Below are positions 1-9,095 of a stretch of DNA of 64,000 bases, piece after piece. The position numbers and the translations under genes were made by a program. The DNA lies in the NCBI GenBank assembly GCA_004321745.1, contig SGYO01000005.1:44252-108251 (forward strand), read 5' to 3'. Source of the stretch: a bacterium (GTDB lineage Bacteria; Fidelibacterota; Marinisomatia; Marinisomatales; UBA1611). Below the pieces are notes generated by a model. The model was not told the origin of the DNA, ran no database searches, and saw nothing but the letters and a program-made list of their open reading frames with translations. Numbering within the stretch: position 1 is the stretch's first letter; each line of letters begins with the position of its first letter.

Positions 1-2448
1 TGCTTCTTCTAAAGTTATTGAATTAGGGTCATTATCTGACTTAAGTGCCGCATTTACTTTTCCATCTGAGATATATGGTCCATATCTACCCTCTTTTAAC
101 ACCAATTCTTCGCCAGTATCAGGGTGTTTGCCAAGTGTTTTAAGTTCGCTTGAGCCTCTTTTTGATTTGCTTAAAATTTCTACTGCCTCATCTAAAGTAA
201 CGGTTAATGGAGTAGCAGGGCCTATAAGTCTTGCATTGGATTTATCCATTTTTAAATAAGGGCCATACCTTCCGTAATCAGCAGTTATTGACACACCTGT
301 TTCTGGGTGCTCACCAACTGTCCTTGGTAATGAAAGTAATTTTACTGCCAGATCTAGATCTACAGATTCAATATCAGTCCCTTTTGGAATTGCTTTTCTC
401 TTTGTCGATTCGCCCAGTTGCACATAATGGCCGTAAGGTCCTTTCTTTAACAAAATATCTTCTTTTGTTTTTGGGTCTTTTCCCATCGTAGCATCTTTTC
501 TTTGATCTTTGAAAAGTGAATCAATAATATCGTCTGTAAGATCTCCTACAAATATATCTTGTGGAATTGATCTGGTATCTTCCTCTTTACGAAGATAAGG
601 ACCAAATTTCCCTATTCTAGCCTCAACGGTATCATCGTAACCGATAGGTAACGGTATTGTACATGCTTTTCCTATATCTACTTTTTCTTCTAGCATTTTC
701 TCCAAGCCTAAATGAGCGTCATTCCCAAAATAAAAATCATTCATAAAAGGTACTGGCTCTAGTTCACCTCTAGATATTGCATCCAGTTCATTTTCCATCT
801 TAGCTGTAAAATCTCTATCAACTAGAGTTGAAAAGTGGTTTTCAAGTAATTGGGTAATTGCTAAGCCTAAGTAAGTAGGTGAGAGGTTACTTTTTGTCTT
901 TTCCACATACCCTCTTCTTACGATAGTATCTAAAATAGAAGCAAAAGTAGAAGGTCTGCCAATGCCATTATTTTCCATTTCTTTTACCAAAGATGCTTCA
1001 GTAAATCTAGCTGGAGGTTTTGTTTGATGACTTTGAGAGCTAATCTGGTTACACATTAAAATTTCATTTTCAGACATCTCTGGTAATATTTTTTCTTTAT
1101 TAGCAAGCTCTGCTTCTGGGTTGTCTTTACCTTCAACGTATATTTTCATGTAGCCAGGAAAAACAATAGTTTGTCCACTAGCCCTAAAATCTGTATCGGC
1201 ATTTGAAATTATGACTGAGGTTTGTTTTAGTTTAGCTGGGAGCATTTGACTGGCAATTGTTCTTTTCCATATAAGATCGTATAGGTTCCCTGCATCTTTT
1301 CCAAGTTTTTTAGATACAGTATCAATACTCTTAAATATTTTATGGGCTGGACGAATTGCTTCATGGGCTTCCTGAGCGTTTTTAACATTCGTCTCATAAT
1401 TATTTGGACTTTTTGGCAAGAAATCATCCCCGAACAAGTCGGAAACAATATGTCTTGATCCTTTTACAGCTTCATCTGACAAATGGGTAGAGTCAGTCCT
1501 CATATATGTTATGAATCCATTTTCATATAGCTGCTGAGCAACTCTCATGGTATTTTTTGCAGAAAAACGTAGTTTTCTGGCAGCTTCTTGTTGGAGTGTA
1601 CTTGTAGTAAAAGGAGGCTTAGGGTTTGAAGTCCTTGGTTTCTCATCAATCTTTTTTACCACCCAATTTCCACTATCTAATTTTGACAAAAGATCTTTTG
1701 CTTCTTTTTCATTTAGGATGATTACATCTTTATTTTTTAATGATCCTGTATTTGAGTCAAAGTCGTTGCTAGATACGATTTTTTTGTCACCTATTTTGTT
1801 TAAGCTAGCTTCGAAGGCTGAATCTGAATTTTCTTTTTTCAATTCAACCTTTAAGCTAAAGTATTCTGTTTTTTTGTATTTTTGTCTTTTTCTGTCTCTT
1901 TCTATTATCATTTTTACGCAGGCTGATTGTACTCTGCCGGCAGAAAGAGTAGTATTAACAAAATTCATATTTTTTTGTAAAGTAGCCCATAGAACCGGAG
2001 ATACTTTGTACCCAACTAATCTGTCAATGATTCTTCTAGTTTTTTGTGCATTGATCATATTACTATCAAGATCTCTACTATTATTCATCCCCTCAGTTAC
2101 GCCTGCTTTTGTGATCTCAGTAAATTCCACACGTTGTAATTTTTCATCTGGGACTTCACTAGCAAGATGAGCTGCAATTGCCTCACCCTCACGGTCAGGA
2201 TCACTAGCAATAAAAACTTTTTTAGCTGATTTACTTTTTTTTCTTAGCTCTTTTATAAAGTCTTTTCTGTTCGGTAATACATCTAGTGTCATTTCAAAAT
2301 TATTTTCAATATCTATGCCTAATTTGCTTGATGGGAGGTCTTTTACATGACCGACGCAAGCTACTACCTCAAACTCACCATCGAGATATTGTTCAATAGT
2401 TCTGGCTTTTGATGGTGACTCTACAATTATTAGTGATTTTTGATTCAT
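1..2448 (-). CDS. topA: DNA topoisomerase I (3' end cut by window edge)
   Basis: Type IA topoisomerase that relaxes negatively supercoiled DNA through a 5'-phosphotyrosine intermediate. The reading frame starts at ATG 2448-2446 and stays open to base 1, so 816 codons are visible and the C-terminus lies outside. The N-terminal Toprim domain has IVESPSKA (about residues 8-15) and SDPDREGEA. The core has SAGRVQSA and the catalytic tyrosine in ITYMRTDST, Tyr315 by codon count. After the core come at least four C-terminal repeats with GxYGPY-type signatures (for example GRYGPYL, GRYGPYI) rather than four-cysteine zinc fingers in the part seen. It lies 70 bp downstream of hisS on the same strand and may be co-transcribed. 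Identification is secure; only the missing tail is unknown. Confidence 0.97.
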   Translation of the reverse strand, partial: MNQKSLIIVESPSKARTIEQYLDGEFEVVACVGHVKDLPSSKLGIDIENNFEMTLDVLPNRKDFIKELRKKSKSAKKVFIASDPDREGEAIAAHLASEVPDEKLQRVEFTEITKAGVTEGMNNSRDLDSNMINAQKTRRIIDRLVGYKVSPVLWATLQKNMNFVNTTLSAGRVQSACVKMIIERDRKRQKYKKTEYFSLKVELKKENSDSAFEASLNKIGDKKIVSSNDFDSNTGSLKNKDVIILNEKEAKDLLSKLDSGNWVVKKIDEKPRTSNPKPPFTTSTLQQEAARKLRFSAKNTMRVAQQLYENGFITYMRTDSTHLSDEAVKGSRHIVSDLFGDDFLPKSPNNYETNVKNAQEAHEAIRPAHKIFKSIDTVSKKLGKDAGNLYDLIWKRTIASQMLPAKLKQTSVIISNADTDFRASGQTIVFPGYMKIYVEGKDNPEAELANKEKILPEMSENEILMCNQISSQSHQTKPPARFTEASLVKEMENNGIGRPSTFASILDTIVRRGYVEKTKSNLSPTYLGLAITQLLENHFSTLVDRDFTAKMENELDAISRGELEPVPFMNDFYFGNDAHLGLEKMLEEKVDIGKACTIPLPIGYDDTVEARIGKFGPYLRKEEDTRSIPQDIFVGDLTDDIIDSLFKDQRKDATMGKDPKTKEDILLKKGPYGHYVQLGESTKRKAIPKGTDIESVDLDLAVKLLSLPRTVGEHPETGVSITADYGRYGPYLKMDKSNARLIGPATPLTVTLDEAVEILSKSKRGSSELKTLGKHPDTGEELVLKEGRYGPYISDGKVNAALKSDNDPNSITLEEA

Positions 2449-2518
2449 TATATTATGTTTGTAATTCTAGTTGCTGTTTGGTTTCGAATTTTGAAGATGT
2501 AAAATGTAAAGTAAAATA

Positions 2519-3778
2519 TTAAAATGTCAAACTTTTGAAATAAGAAATTATTTTCTCAAGGTCTACTTTTTCTTGTTTTCCATTTTTTAGGTCCTTTAAT
2601 TGTATTGTCCTAGAATTAAATTCGTCGTCCCCGATGATCATTACATAGTCAGCATTAGATTTATTAGCATCACGCATTTGCGACCTCATACTTCTCCTAA
2701 GAGTTTCACAAATCACTTTATATCCAATACTTCTCAATTGTTTAGCACTGTTTTGTAAAATACCTATAGCTTCATCATTAGTACAAATAGCGTATATAGT
2801 AGGAATTTTTGGGCTAATCTTTTTTCTATTTTTAGCTGCAATTATTACTCTTTCCATCCCTGCAGCAAACCCCACTGCAGGTGCATCTTTTCCACCCAAT
2901 GATCCTACAAGACCGTTATACCTGCCACCACCAAGCAAAGCATCTTGCGCGCCCAAATTTTCTGAACATATTTCAAAAGTCGTTTGAGTGTAATAATCTA
3001 AACCTCTTACAAGAAGCGGGTCAATCTTGAACGGGATTTCTAAATCATTTAAAAATTTTTGGACTGAAAAGAAGTAGTTCTGATCATCTTTCGTATAAAA
3101 TTGTTCAATTTTTGGCGCTGATTTAACTATTTCTATCTCATCTTTATTTTTTGTATCTAAAATTCGCAAGGGATTTTTTTCAAGTCTTCTTTGACTAACT
3201 TCTGATAACTTTGGGATGAAAGGATTTAGATACTTTACTAATTCACTTTTAAAGTTTTCTCTACAGGATTTTGAGCCTATGCTTGATAATTTTAGTTCCA
3301 AAGATTTGATCCCAAATGACTTAAGAATGTCCCAGCCCAAAGATATAACTTCAGCATCTTGTTCTGGATTAGCACTACCTATAGCTTCTACACCAAATTG
3401 GTGAAATTGTCGTTGTCTGCCTTTTTGTGGCCTCTCCCTTCTAAATGATGGTCCGATATAGTATAATCTTTGCAAAGGAGATTGCCCACCTAAATTATGT
3501 TGGATGTAAGATCTAACAACAGGAGCTGTCAATTCTGGCCTTAATGATATGATTGACTTGTCTTTATCTTCCCATAAATACATTTCTTTTGAGACAATAT
3601 CAGTCTCTTCTCCGACCCCGCGATTAAAAAGAGATGCGGTTTCTATTATCGGTGTCCTAATTTCACTGTACCCATAAAGATTTGAAGTTTTATGGACTTG
3701 CATTTCTAATTCTTGCCAATCTTTAGTCTGGTTTGGAAGAATATCATGTGTGCCTTTTATAGATTTAACTTGAGCCAT
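2519..3778 (-). CDS. hisS: Histidyl-tRNA synthetase
   Basis: Charges tRNA-His with histidine in the cytoplasm. The 419-residue product has the normal length for a bacterial class II HisRS. Near the N-terminus it has KGTHDILP and the motif 1 region. Motif 2 is visible in FRRERPQKGR followed by QFHQFG. The HisA signature is LVRGLDYYTQT, and motif 3 is GFAAGMERV. The C-terminal anticodon-binding domain (about residues 325-419) has the usual tail including ADYVMIIGDDE. It is followed by topA after 70 bp and preceded by the zinc-ribbon gene, whose stop lies only 3 bp upstream of this ATG, so the three probably form one minus-strand operon. Confidence 0.97.
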   Translation of the reverse strand: MAQVKSIKGTHDILPNQTKDWQELEMQVHKTSNLYGYSEIRTPIIETASLFNRGVGEETDIVSKEMYLWEDKDKSIISLRPELTAPVVRSYIQHNLGGQSPLQRLYYIGPSFRRERPQKGRQRQFHQFGVEAIGSANPEQDAEVISLGWDILKSFGIKSLELKLSSIGSKSCRENFKSELVKYLNPFIPKLSEVSQRRLEKNPLRILDTKNKDEIEIVKSAPKIEQFYTKDDQNYFFSVQKFLNDLEIPFKIDPLLVRGLDYYTQTTFEICSENLGAQDALLGGGRYNGLVGSLGGKDAPAVGFAAGMERVIIAAKNRKKISPKIPTIYAICTNDEAIGILQNSAKQLRSIGYKVICETLRRSMRSQMRDANKSNADYVMIIGDDEFNSRTIQLKDLKNGKQEKVDLEKIISYFKSLTF

Positions 3779-3781
3779 TTT

Positions 3782-4111
3782 TTAATAGTCAATTCCAATC
3801 AGAGCTTCAACAGCTTTTTTTTCATAAAGTTTTGGGATGAAAATTCTAACTATGTTATCGATCAAAGAATTGCCGCTAGTATTTAATGCTGAGCTAGCCC
3901 AATCAGATTTTGCATAGTGAGGTATCTCTTCATTATTCAAAATTTCAGTTATCATATCTGCTGTTGTACTACTATAAATTGGTTTCAAGGCTACCCATTG
4001 CATGTCAGGTATTGGGATATCGATTGAACAAGCATCTATTAGTTCTAAATTGCAATCACCACATTTTTCATTGTTTTCAAAATATTCAGCATGGCATTTA
4101 GGGCATATCAT
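3782..4111 (-). CDS. Small zinc-ribbon protein with DUF2007-like domain
   Basis: The 109-residue protein starts with a zinc ribbon: Cys3 and Cys6 (CPKC) and Cys17 and Cys20 (CGDC). The rest (about residues 35-109) resembles the DUF2007 'putative signal transducing protein' fold, with the pattern WVALKPIYSSTTADMITEILNNEEIP shortened here to its key parts WVALKP and ITEILNNEEIPH, and an ending in which charged residues precede VEALIG. No signal peptide or membrane segment is visible, so it is probably cytoplasmic. The role of DUF2007 proteins is not established. It lies just ahead of hisS, with 3 bp between stop and start, so it is probably co-expressed with hisS. Domain assignment is from pattern recognition only. 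Confidence 0.7.
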   Translation of the reverse strand: MICPKCHAEYFENNEKCGDCNLELIDACSIDIPIPDMQWVALKPIYSSTTADMITEILNNEEIPHYAKSDWASSALNTSGNSLIDNIVRIFIPKLYEKKAVEALIGIDY

Positions 4112-4176
4112 TTTTTAATTTTAATAAATTTTATGTGCATAATTTGATACGATTATAAATTAGAACAAATAGTTGA

Positions 4177-7100
4177 TTAGAACGGAGAGCTTGAGTAAAC
4201 ACCGCCTTTCTTTTCAACTTTTAGATCTTTCAAGGTGGGAGATTTTACATTTAACCTAAAATAAACTCCTTGCCCAATCCCTCCTGGAGTCCAATTCAGT
4301 GACAATTCCCAACAATGTAAATCTCGATTAATGGAAATGTTGTGACTCACGAGATCTTTTTTTATCATATCAAATCTTGCTCTATATGCAACTTTCCAAT
4401 GTTTAGATAAATTTATATTCGAAGAGGTATTGACCCAAAAGGTTTTGGTTTCATTCAATGGGCTATAGGCACTGTAATTATAACTTAAACTAATATTTGT
4501 ACTCCAAAGACTGCCATTGTTGATTGAGTTTTTAAAGTTATTAATTGGGTTTTCTAATCCAGGTCCTCCTAAGTCGTTATCTATACTACTAGAATCAGCT
4601 CTAAAGGCAGAGTTATTATCTCTGGTAGATTTGATTTTACCATTCAATCTAAACCCAGTTGAAAAACGAGCATTTGTTAATCTTGGGCTGATGATTCCAT
4701 ATTCGTTCTTTCTAATTTTTTCAATTCGCATATTTGATTGTTTATCAAAACTATACAAGTCATGAGTTGTTGAAAGGTCGAGATTTAACTTCCCAAATAT
4801 TTTTGATCTAAGTGATGATCTCAGGTTAGAGAATTTATATTTTTCTGCAGAAAAGTTGTAACTGCTGCTCATTCTTAAACTAAATAAGTCAAATTTTTTC
4901 TCTTCCTCGTTAATTATGGATTTTGCCTGAAATATATTGTTCAAAGAGAAATTAATGTTTTTCTGTTCATTTGACGGTGTTGAACCTGCCATTGTACCTG
5001 CGAATTTATCATGCTTAATTATTTCGCCAGTAGATAGGTCTTCATAATTATCTATATATCCAAGATCATAACCTAAAATTGGTTTGGAAAAGTCAGGCGT
5101 CCATGAAAAACCAATAGATGGTGAAGCTACATGACGAATTACTTTTATTGGTCCAACAGGAATAGCGAACAGGCCATATAACTTTGTGTTTGCATTCAAA
5201 GATATATTTCCAGTAGTTCTGGACTTAAAGCCAGTTCTTTCAATTTTTTGGTAACTACTTAAAGAATCCACCCATATATTATCATAATATCTATTTACCC
5301 AGTTAGATCTAAAGTTAATATTTGGGTTTATATTAATATGCTTCAAAATTTTTATTGGAGCATTCAATGAAGCTGTATGTGTCCAGCCCGCATCTTGAAA
5401 TAAGGTGTCAATTGCATTTCCATTTTCGTCCCTTTGCCAATCATAAGAGTTAAGTGAATCAGAAAAAACCGACTTGTAATAATTTTTATCTTTTTTAGTG
5501 AAGTTAAATCCGTAATTCCAATTAATATTATTATACCATTTTTTATTAAGAGCTGAGGAAGGGAATAAAGAGCTTTGACCATGTCTAAATGAAATTTTTG
5601 GTAAAGTTTTATTCGAAATATTTATTTGTGATCCAGAATTAGTGGGACTAACAAAGTAGTTGCTAGCTCTATCTACTTTTTTATCTACTAGTAGATCTCG
5701 ATTTGAATATAAATTTATACTTAATGAGTTTTTTGAATCAGGCCATCTTTTTGAGTAAGTTACATTCGAGGTAGCTTTTTGGTCCATCCTCTGAGCCACA
5801 TTTAATCCGTAATTTCTATTATAATCACCATTACTTGAATAGGTTGTATTTGCATTGAAATTTTGATTGTTTCTTAATTTTTGAGTGTGGTTCCATCTAA
5901 CATTAAAATTACTATTCCTGTTTTCTTTTAAAGAAATTATATCTTCACTATTTGATAAAAATTGTTGATTTCTAACATATAAGCTCCCACTGTATTTATA
6001 CCTCAATCTATATTGATTTTTTATATTAAAAACTGCTCCCTGTCTATCGCCAAAACTCAGTGTAAATTTTGAGTCCCAATAATCATTCGGTGCCCAATAA
6101 AATCCTAGTCCATCAATGTATTGCCCTCTAGACTTACTCTCTCCATAAGCAGGCATTATCCACCCTGAATGTCTTCGGCCTCCTTGGTGTGGGAAAATAG
6201 CAAGAGGAATTCCGAAGAGTGGTATTTCAGCAATTTTAAGGATAATTGGTTTAGCAATAACCACATCATCTTGAATTATTTTCATTTTATTTGATTCAAA
6301 ATGAAAGTGAGGGGTATCTAGATCACAAGTAGTAAAAATAGAATTTTTAATGTAAATAGTTTTATCACTTTCGTTTCTTATCTCTTTCCCTTTATAAAAG
6401 CCATCATCAGCTTTTGTTTTCCCGTAATTTATTTTCCCTTTTTTGGTATCTAAATTATATGTCATTTTATTACCAACCATCGGGTCCCGACCTTTTTCAA
6501 TAATTGTAGGTTTAATAAATTGATTTATGGAATCGTGAGGTTGTTTTGGAAAAGCATTAAGAATTCTAGTGGGCCAATTGACTTCGATAAAGCCTGCTTT
6601 AAGATCTGTGTTTTCATGTTTAGCTTTTGCATTACCAATTAATTTTGTGGTTTCTGTTTTTAGAAAATAATCAATTCTGTCTGCTGAATAAATTAAAGGA
6701 AAGTCTGAATCATTTGTTTTTTTGTTTGGGACATATTCACCCTGAGATCCGCCTTCAACTACTATATCGTCAAGATTTTTTTCATCAAATCTCATTATTA
6801 TGGTATCTCCTGAGGTAAGATTCTTACCTTTGTAGAGCGAATCTTCAAATAGATGATAAGTCGTAGAGGCCATTCCGATTAATCTGAGTGAATCAAGGCT
6901 GCCGTTAATAAAAAAACCATTCAGCACTTTGCTGCTCATTCTATCTTCAAAGCTTATTAACGTATTTGAGGAATCAATGTTTAATTGATTATATCCAACC
7001 GAGGCACTAGTTATAAAAGCATTTTTTGGAATAAAAATTCCTTCAAGTACTTCATCACTGTAATTTAATTTTATTTGATCTCCCTTAATTATGCGATCTT

Positions 7101-7704
7101 CGTTTGTTATTCTAGGCTTATGATTGAGAATAATTTTTTCATTTTTCGCATCATAAGATGCTATTCCACATATTGCTGTTCTAATGGAATCTATTATCTC
7201 TACATTTCCTATAGCTCGATATGAAACAGCTCTGGACTTTGAATCTTTTACATATTCAAGCCTGTCAGCTTTAATTTTTTGTTTATTTTGCAATAGTGTT
7301 ACGTCTCCTATAGCAATACCACTATCTAATTCAGTGAAGTATATCAATCTATCAGCATCTAATTGATAATCATTATCTTGAATAAGCGGATTGCCTGTGC
7401 TTTCAAGTCTATTCTCTTTGGAGAAAAAAGTTATGCTATCGCAACGAAGAGACAGCTCTTTTTTGTTCATAATTACATCATCATAAAGGTATGCAATATC
7501 TTTTTTTTCTTTGTAGGTGCTATTTTGGCATTTTAGTTCTATCTGACCTTTTTGGAATTCAATATTACCTTGGAGTAGCTTCACTGTTTCAAACCCAACC
7601 CTTTTTGACTCTAGCACATCTGCGCGTTTTAACCTGAGCTTCTCAGCATTGACTAATGACATTAATACAAATGAATAAATTGAGATTTTAAAGCTGATTT
7701 TCAA
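4177..7704 (-). CDS. lptD: LptD-like LPS-assembly outer membrane protein
   Basis: Outer membrane component that would insert lipopolysaccharide into the outer leaflet. The 1175-residue protein has a Sec signal peptide (about residues 1-20, ending SLVNA). An OstA/LptA-like N-terminal region follows (about 25-330), built of repeated short strands such as DADRLIYF, IKADRLEY and IKGDQIKLNY, which are typical of the LPS-binding beta-jellyroll. The large C-terminal half has alternating aromatic and polar strands (for example LYVRNQQFL, WRVNHTQK-like strands) consistent with the LptD barrel, and residues around 480-520 carry the PLFGIPLAIFPHQGGRRHSGWI signature, of which PLFGIP and RRHSGW are diagnostic. 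It is longer than E. coli LptD (784 aa) but within the range for FCB bacteria. It is a single gene at the start of a minus-strand run; 176 nt separate its start from the tRNA on the other strand. Confidence 0.88.
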   Translation of the reverse strand: MKISFKISIYSFVLMSLVNAEKLRLKRADVLESKRVGFETVKLLQGNIEFQKGQIELKCQNSTYKEKKDIAYLYDDVIMNKKELSLRCDSITFFSKENRLESTGNPLIQDNDYQLDADRLIYFTELDSGIAIGDVTLLQNKQKIKADRLEYVKDSKSRAVSYRAIGNVEIIDSIRTAICGIASYDAKNEKIILNHKPRITNEDRIIKGDQIKLNYSDEVLEGIFIPKNAFITSASVGYNQLNIDSSNTLISFEDRMSSKVLNGFFINGSLDSLRLIGMASTTYHLFEDSLYKGKNLTSGDTIIMRFDEKNLDDIVVEGGSQGEYVPNKKTNDSDFPLIYSADRIDYFLKTETTKLIGNAKAKHENTDLKAGFIEVNWPTRILNAFPKQPHDSINQFIKPTIIEKGRDPMVGNKMTYNLDTKKGKINYGKTKADDGFYKGKEIRNESDKTIYIKNSIFTTCDLDTPHFHFESNKMKIIQDDVVIAKPIILKIAEIPLFGIPLAIFPHQGGRRHSGWIMPAYGESKSRGQYIDGLGFYWAPNDYWDSKFTLSFGDRQGAVFNIKNQYRLRYKYSGSLYVRNQQFLSNSEDIISLKENRNSNFNVRWNHTQKLRNNQNFNANTTYSSNGDYNRNYGLNVAQRMDQKATSNVTYSKRWPDSKNSLSINLYSNRDLLVDKKVDRASNYFVSPTNSGSQINISNKTLPKISFRHGQSSLFPSSALNKKWYNNINWNYGFNFTKKDKNYYKSVFSDSLNSYDWQRDENGNAIDTLFQDAGWTHTASLNAPIKILKHININPNINFRSNWVNRYYDNIWVDSLSSYQKIERTGFKSRTTGNISLNANTKLYGLFAIPVGPIKVIRHVASPSIGFSWTPDFSKPILGYDLGYIDNYEDLSTGEIIKHDKFAGTMAGSTPSNEQKNINFSLNNIFQAKSIINEEEKKFDLFSLRMSSSYNFSAEKYKFSNLRSSLRSKIFGKLNLDLSTTHDLYSFDKQSNMRIEKIRKNEYGIISPRLTNARFSTGFRLNGKIKSTRDNNSAFRADSSSIDNDLGGPGLENPINNFKNSINNGSLWSTNISLSYNYSAYSPLNETKTFWVNTSSNINLSKHWKVAYRARFDMIKKDLVSHNISINRDLHCWELSLNWTPGGIGQGVYFRLNVKSPTLKDLKVEKKGGVYSSSPF

Positions 7705-7826
7705 AGCAATTTCATGTGTAAAAGGTTTTTAATTAAACATATATCGATCATGAAAGATCTTTGTTAAAAAAATTATGATTTAATTTCTTAGTCATTATTT
7801 GGTTTATAAATTTAACATTAATGTTT

Positions 7827-7832
7827 TATAAT
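7827..7832 (+). promoter_or_regulatory. Possible -10 element upstream of tRNA-Thr
   Basis: A perfect TATAAT lies 49 nt upstream of the tRNA-Thr gene in the 176-nt divergent gap. No good -35 is seen at 16-18 nt spacing, so this is only a candidate; the flanking DNA is very AT-rich and chance matches are likely. Confidence 0.25.
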
Positions 7833-7880
7833 TATTGGTTATCAAAAATTCAATTTATTAAAATTATTCTGTTATGATTT

Positions 7881-7954
7881 GCCGGTCTAGCTGAGTTGGT
7901 TCAAGCGTCTGATTCGTAATCAGAAGTAGGCGAGTTCGATTCTCGTGTCCGGCT
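7881..7954 (+). tRNA. tRNA-Thr (anticodon CGT)
   Basis: A full cloverleaf can be folded. The acceptor arm is 7881-7887 with 7947-7953, the anticodon stem is 7908-7912 with 7920-7924, the anticodon CGT is at 7915-7917, and the T arm is 7930-7934 with 7942-7946 around a TTCGATT loop. The discriminator is T7954 and CCA is not encoded. CGT reads ACG, so this is threonine. The acceptor stem has one T-T mismatch at its sixth pair. The gene stands alone between lptD and the yidD-like gene and is followed by inverted repeats that may end transcription. Confidence 0.95.
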
Positions 7955-7956
7955 CT

Positions 7957-7976
7957 TAAATTCCAAATGGAATTTA
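7957..7976 (+). terminator. Short perfect inverted repeat 3' of tRNA-Thr
   Basis: An 8-bp perfect stem (TAAATTCC with GGAATTTA) and a 4-nt loop start 3 nt after the tRNA. It is AT-rich and has no clear T-run after it, so it may serve as a processing or weak termination signal together with the next hairpin. Confidence 0.35.
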
Positions 7977-7986
7977 TCGTGTAAAG

Positions 7987-8016
7987 AAGTAGGGTGGTAA
8001 TTTTTCCACCCTACTT
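7987..8016. terminator. Bidirectional terminator-like hairpin between tRNA-Thr and the yidD-like gene
   Basis: An 11-bp perfect inverted repeat (AAGTAGGGTGG at 7987-7997 with CCACCCTACTT at 8006-8016) and an 8-nt loop rich in T. It lies between convergent genes, tRNA-Thr on plus and the yidD-like gene on minus, which is the usual place for a shared terminator. Flanking T-runs are short on both sides, so termination strength is uncertain. Confidence 0.65.
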
Positions 8017-8031
8017 TGAGAACCCTTAGGC

Positions 8032-8667
8032 TTATTTTTCATGAGATTCTATCTTTTTTGGCTGGTAATACTTTGCAGCTCTCCAGGAACCATAAATGTC
8101 TGATATATAAAAAATCAGCGAGGTTGTACCAAAAGCATTCATCATTATTGTATTTTGATTTTCTTTGGCAAATGAATATGCTTTTAAGGAAGCAAATAAA
8201 TTTAATGCGCCATACATACCATCATATACTCTGCCAGAATAGATTTTTCCCATTCCTGGGATTATAGCAAGCACAGTGCTTAGTACTGTCCATTTATGCC
8301 CTTTGTGGTAAAAGGTTGGGCTTACATAATCAATTAATCGGCCGTCTTCATCTTTATATGAGCCATTTATTTTTTGATGATAGTAAAGTGCAGATGGATT
8401 ACATCTAGTGATTCGATCTAATCCAATTATTGTACCATACAGAGAGCCGTATTCCTTAATCGCTAAACTACAGTAATTAGAACAGCTAGGGTAAAATTGA
8501 CAATTAAATGCTTCTGATTTATAAGATATTTTTTGCCATTGGACTATTGGAAATATAAAAGCTTTTTGAAAAATAGAGGTTTTGTTTGATTTTAATAAAG
8601 AGTCAGCCGGGGTCTCAGGTTGAGCTGAAATTAGAGAAACTATAATTATCGTTATAATTTTTTTCAT
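8032..8667 (-). CDS. YidD-domain protein with signal peptide and C-terminal membrane-type extension
   Basis: YidD (membrane protein insertion efficiency factor) is usually a single domain of 70-90 residues. Here a YidD domain occupies about residues 40-95 of 211. The hallmark cysteines are Cys56, Cys62, Cys66 and Cys89, in CQFYPSCSNY and ITRCNPSA. A hydrophobic N-terminus (1-15) looks like a signal peptide. The C-terminal part (about 120-205) has IIPGMGKIYSGR followed by hydrophobic stretches, resembling the DUF5683-type domain of FCB envelope proteins. The product may therefore act in the envelope rather than beside YidC. The next gene upstream diverges. The domain call is strong; the function of the fusion is unknown. 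Confidence 0.75.
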   Translation of the reverse strand: MKKIITIIIVSLISAQPETPADSLLKSNKTSIFQKAFIFPIVQWQKISYKSEAFNCQFYPSCSNYCSLAIKEYGSLYGTIIGLDRITRCNPSALYYHQKINGSYKDEDGRLIDYVSPTFYHKGHKWTVLSTVLAIIPGMGKIYSGRVYDGMYGALNLFASLKAYSFAKENQNTIMMNAFGTTSLIFYISDIYGSWRAAKYYQPKKIESHEK

Positions 8668-8739
8668 ATTGCCTGTAGTTTTATTGTGATAATTTAGGTT
8701 TCAATATAACTTATTAAATTGAAATGAAAGAATAAGTAG

Positions 8740-9045
8740 ATGGAAAATATAATTGAAGCAATCACATCTAATCCAGTATATCTAGCAATTGCCGTTGTTT
8801 TAGCTGTAGTAATAGTATATGGTTTAGTAAAGAAAATTATAAAGTTAGCTCTTGTGACAGTATCTATATTTATACTGTATGTGGCGTATTTACATTATAC
8901 AGGTAAAAACACAGCTGAAATTTCCAAACAAGTATCTAAATCAGCAGAAATTTTGAAAGATGCTGTTTCAAAAACAGGCGAAAAGGTAAAAGACTCCGCT
9001 ATTAAATCAATAGAAAAAAAAGTAGAAGAGGAATTATCTAATTAA
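8740..9045 (+). CDS. Small membrane protein with amphipathic C-terminal helix
   Basis: I do not recognise a family. The 101-residue protein has two probable membrane helices (about 11-29 and 32-52) separated by a short KK-containing turn. It then has a charged, Lys/Glu/Ser-rich segment (55-101) with regular spacing that predicts an amphipathic helix or coiled coil, including SKSAEILKDAVSKTGEKV. That tail resembles YtxH or apolipoprotein-like helices. It is the first gene of a plus-strand pair with the HAD phosphatase, 50 nt apart. Coding nature is supported by codon pattern and topology; function is open. Confidence 0.6.
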   Translation: MENIIEAITSNPVYLAIAVVLAVVIVYGLVKKIIKLALVTVSIFILYVAYLHYTGKNTAEISKQVSKSAEILKDAVSKTGEKVKDSAIKSIEKKVEEELSN

Positions 9046-9095
9046 TTTTTTTTCTGGTTTTACATTTATTCTCCTTAAACATCTATAAAATAACC

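Noticed and set aside
1547..2170. 207-codon plus-strand open frame opposite topA
   Set aside because: It is antisense to well-conserved TopA motifs, has no family features and reads as low-complexity Phe/Ser/Leu, as expected for the shadow of an AT-rich gene.
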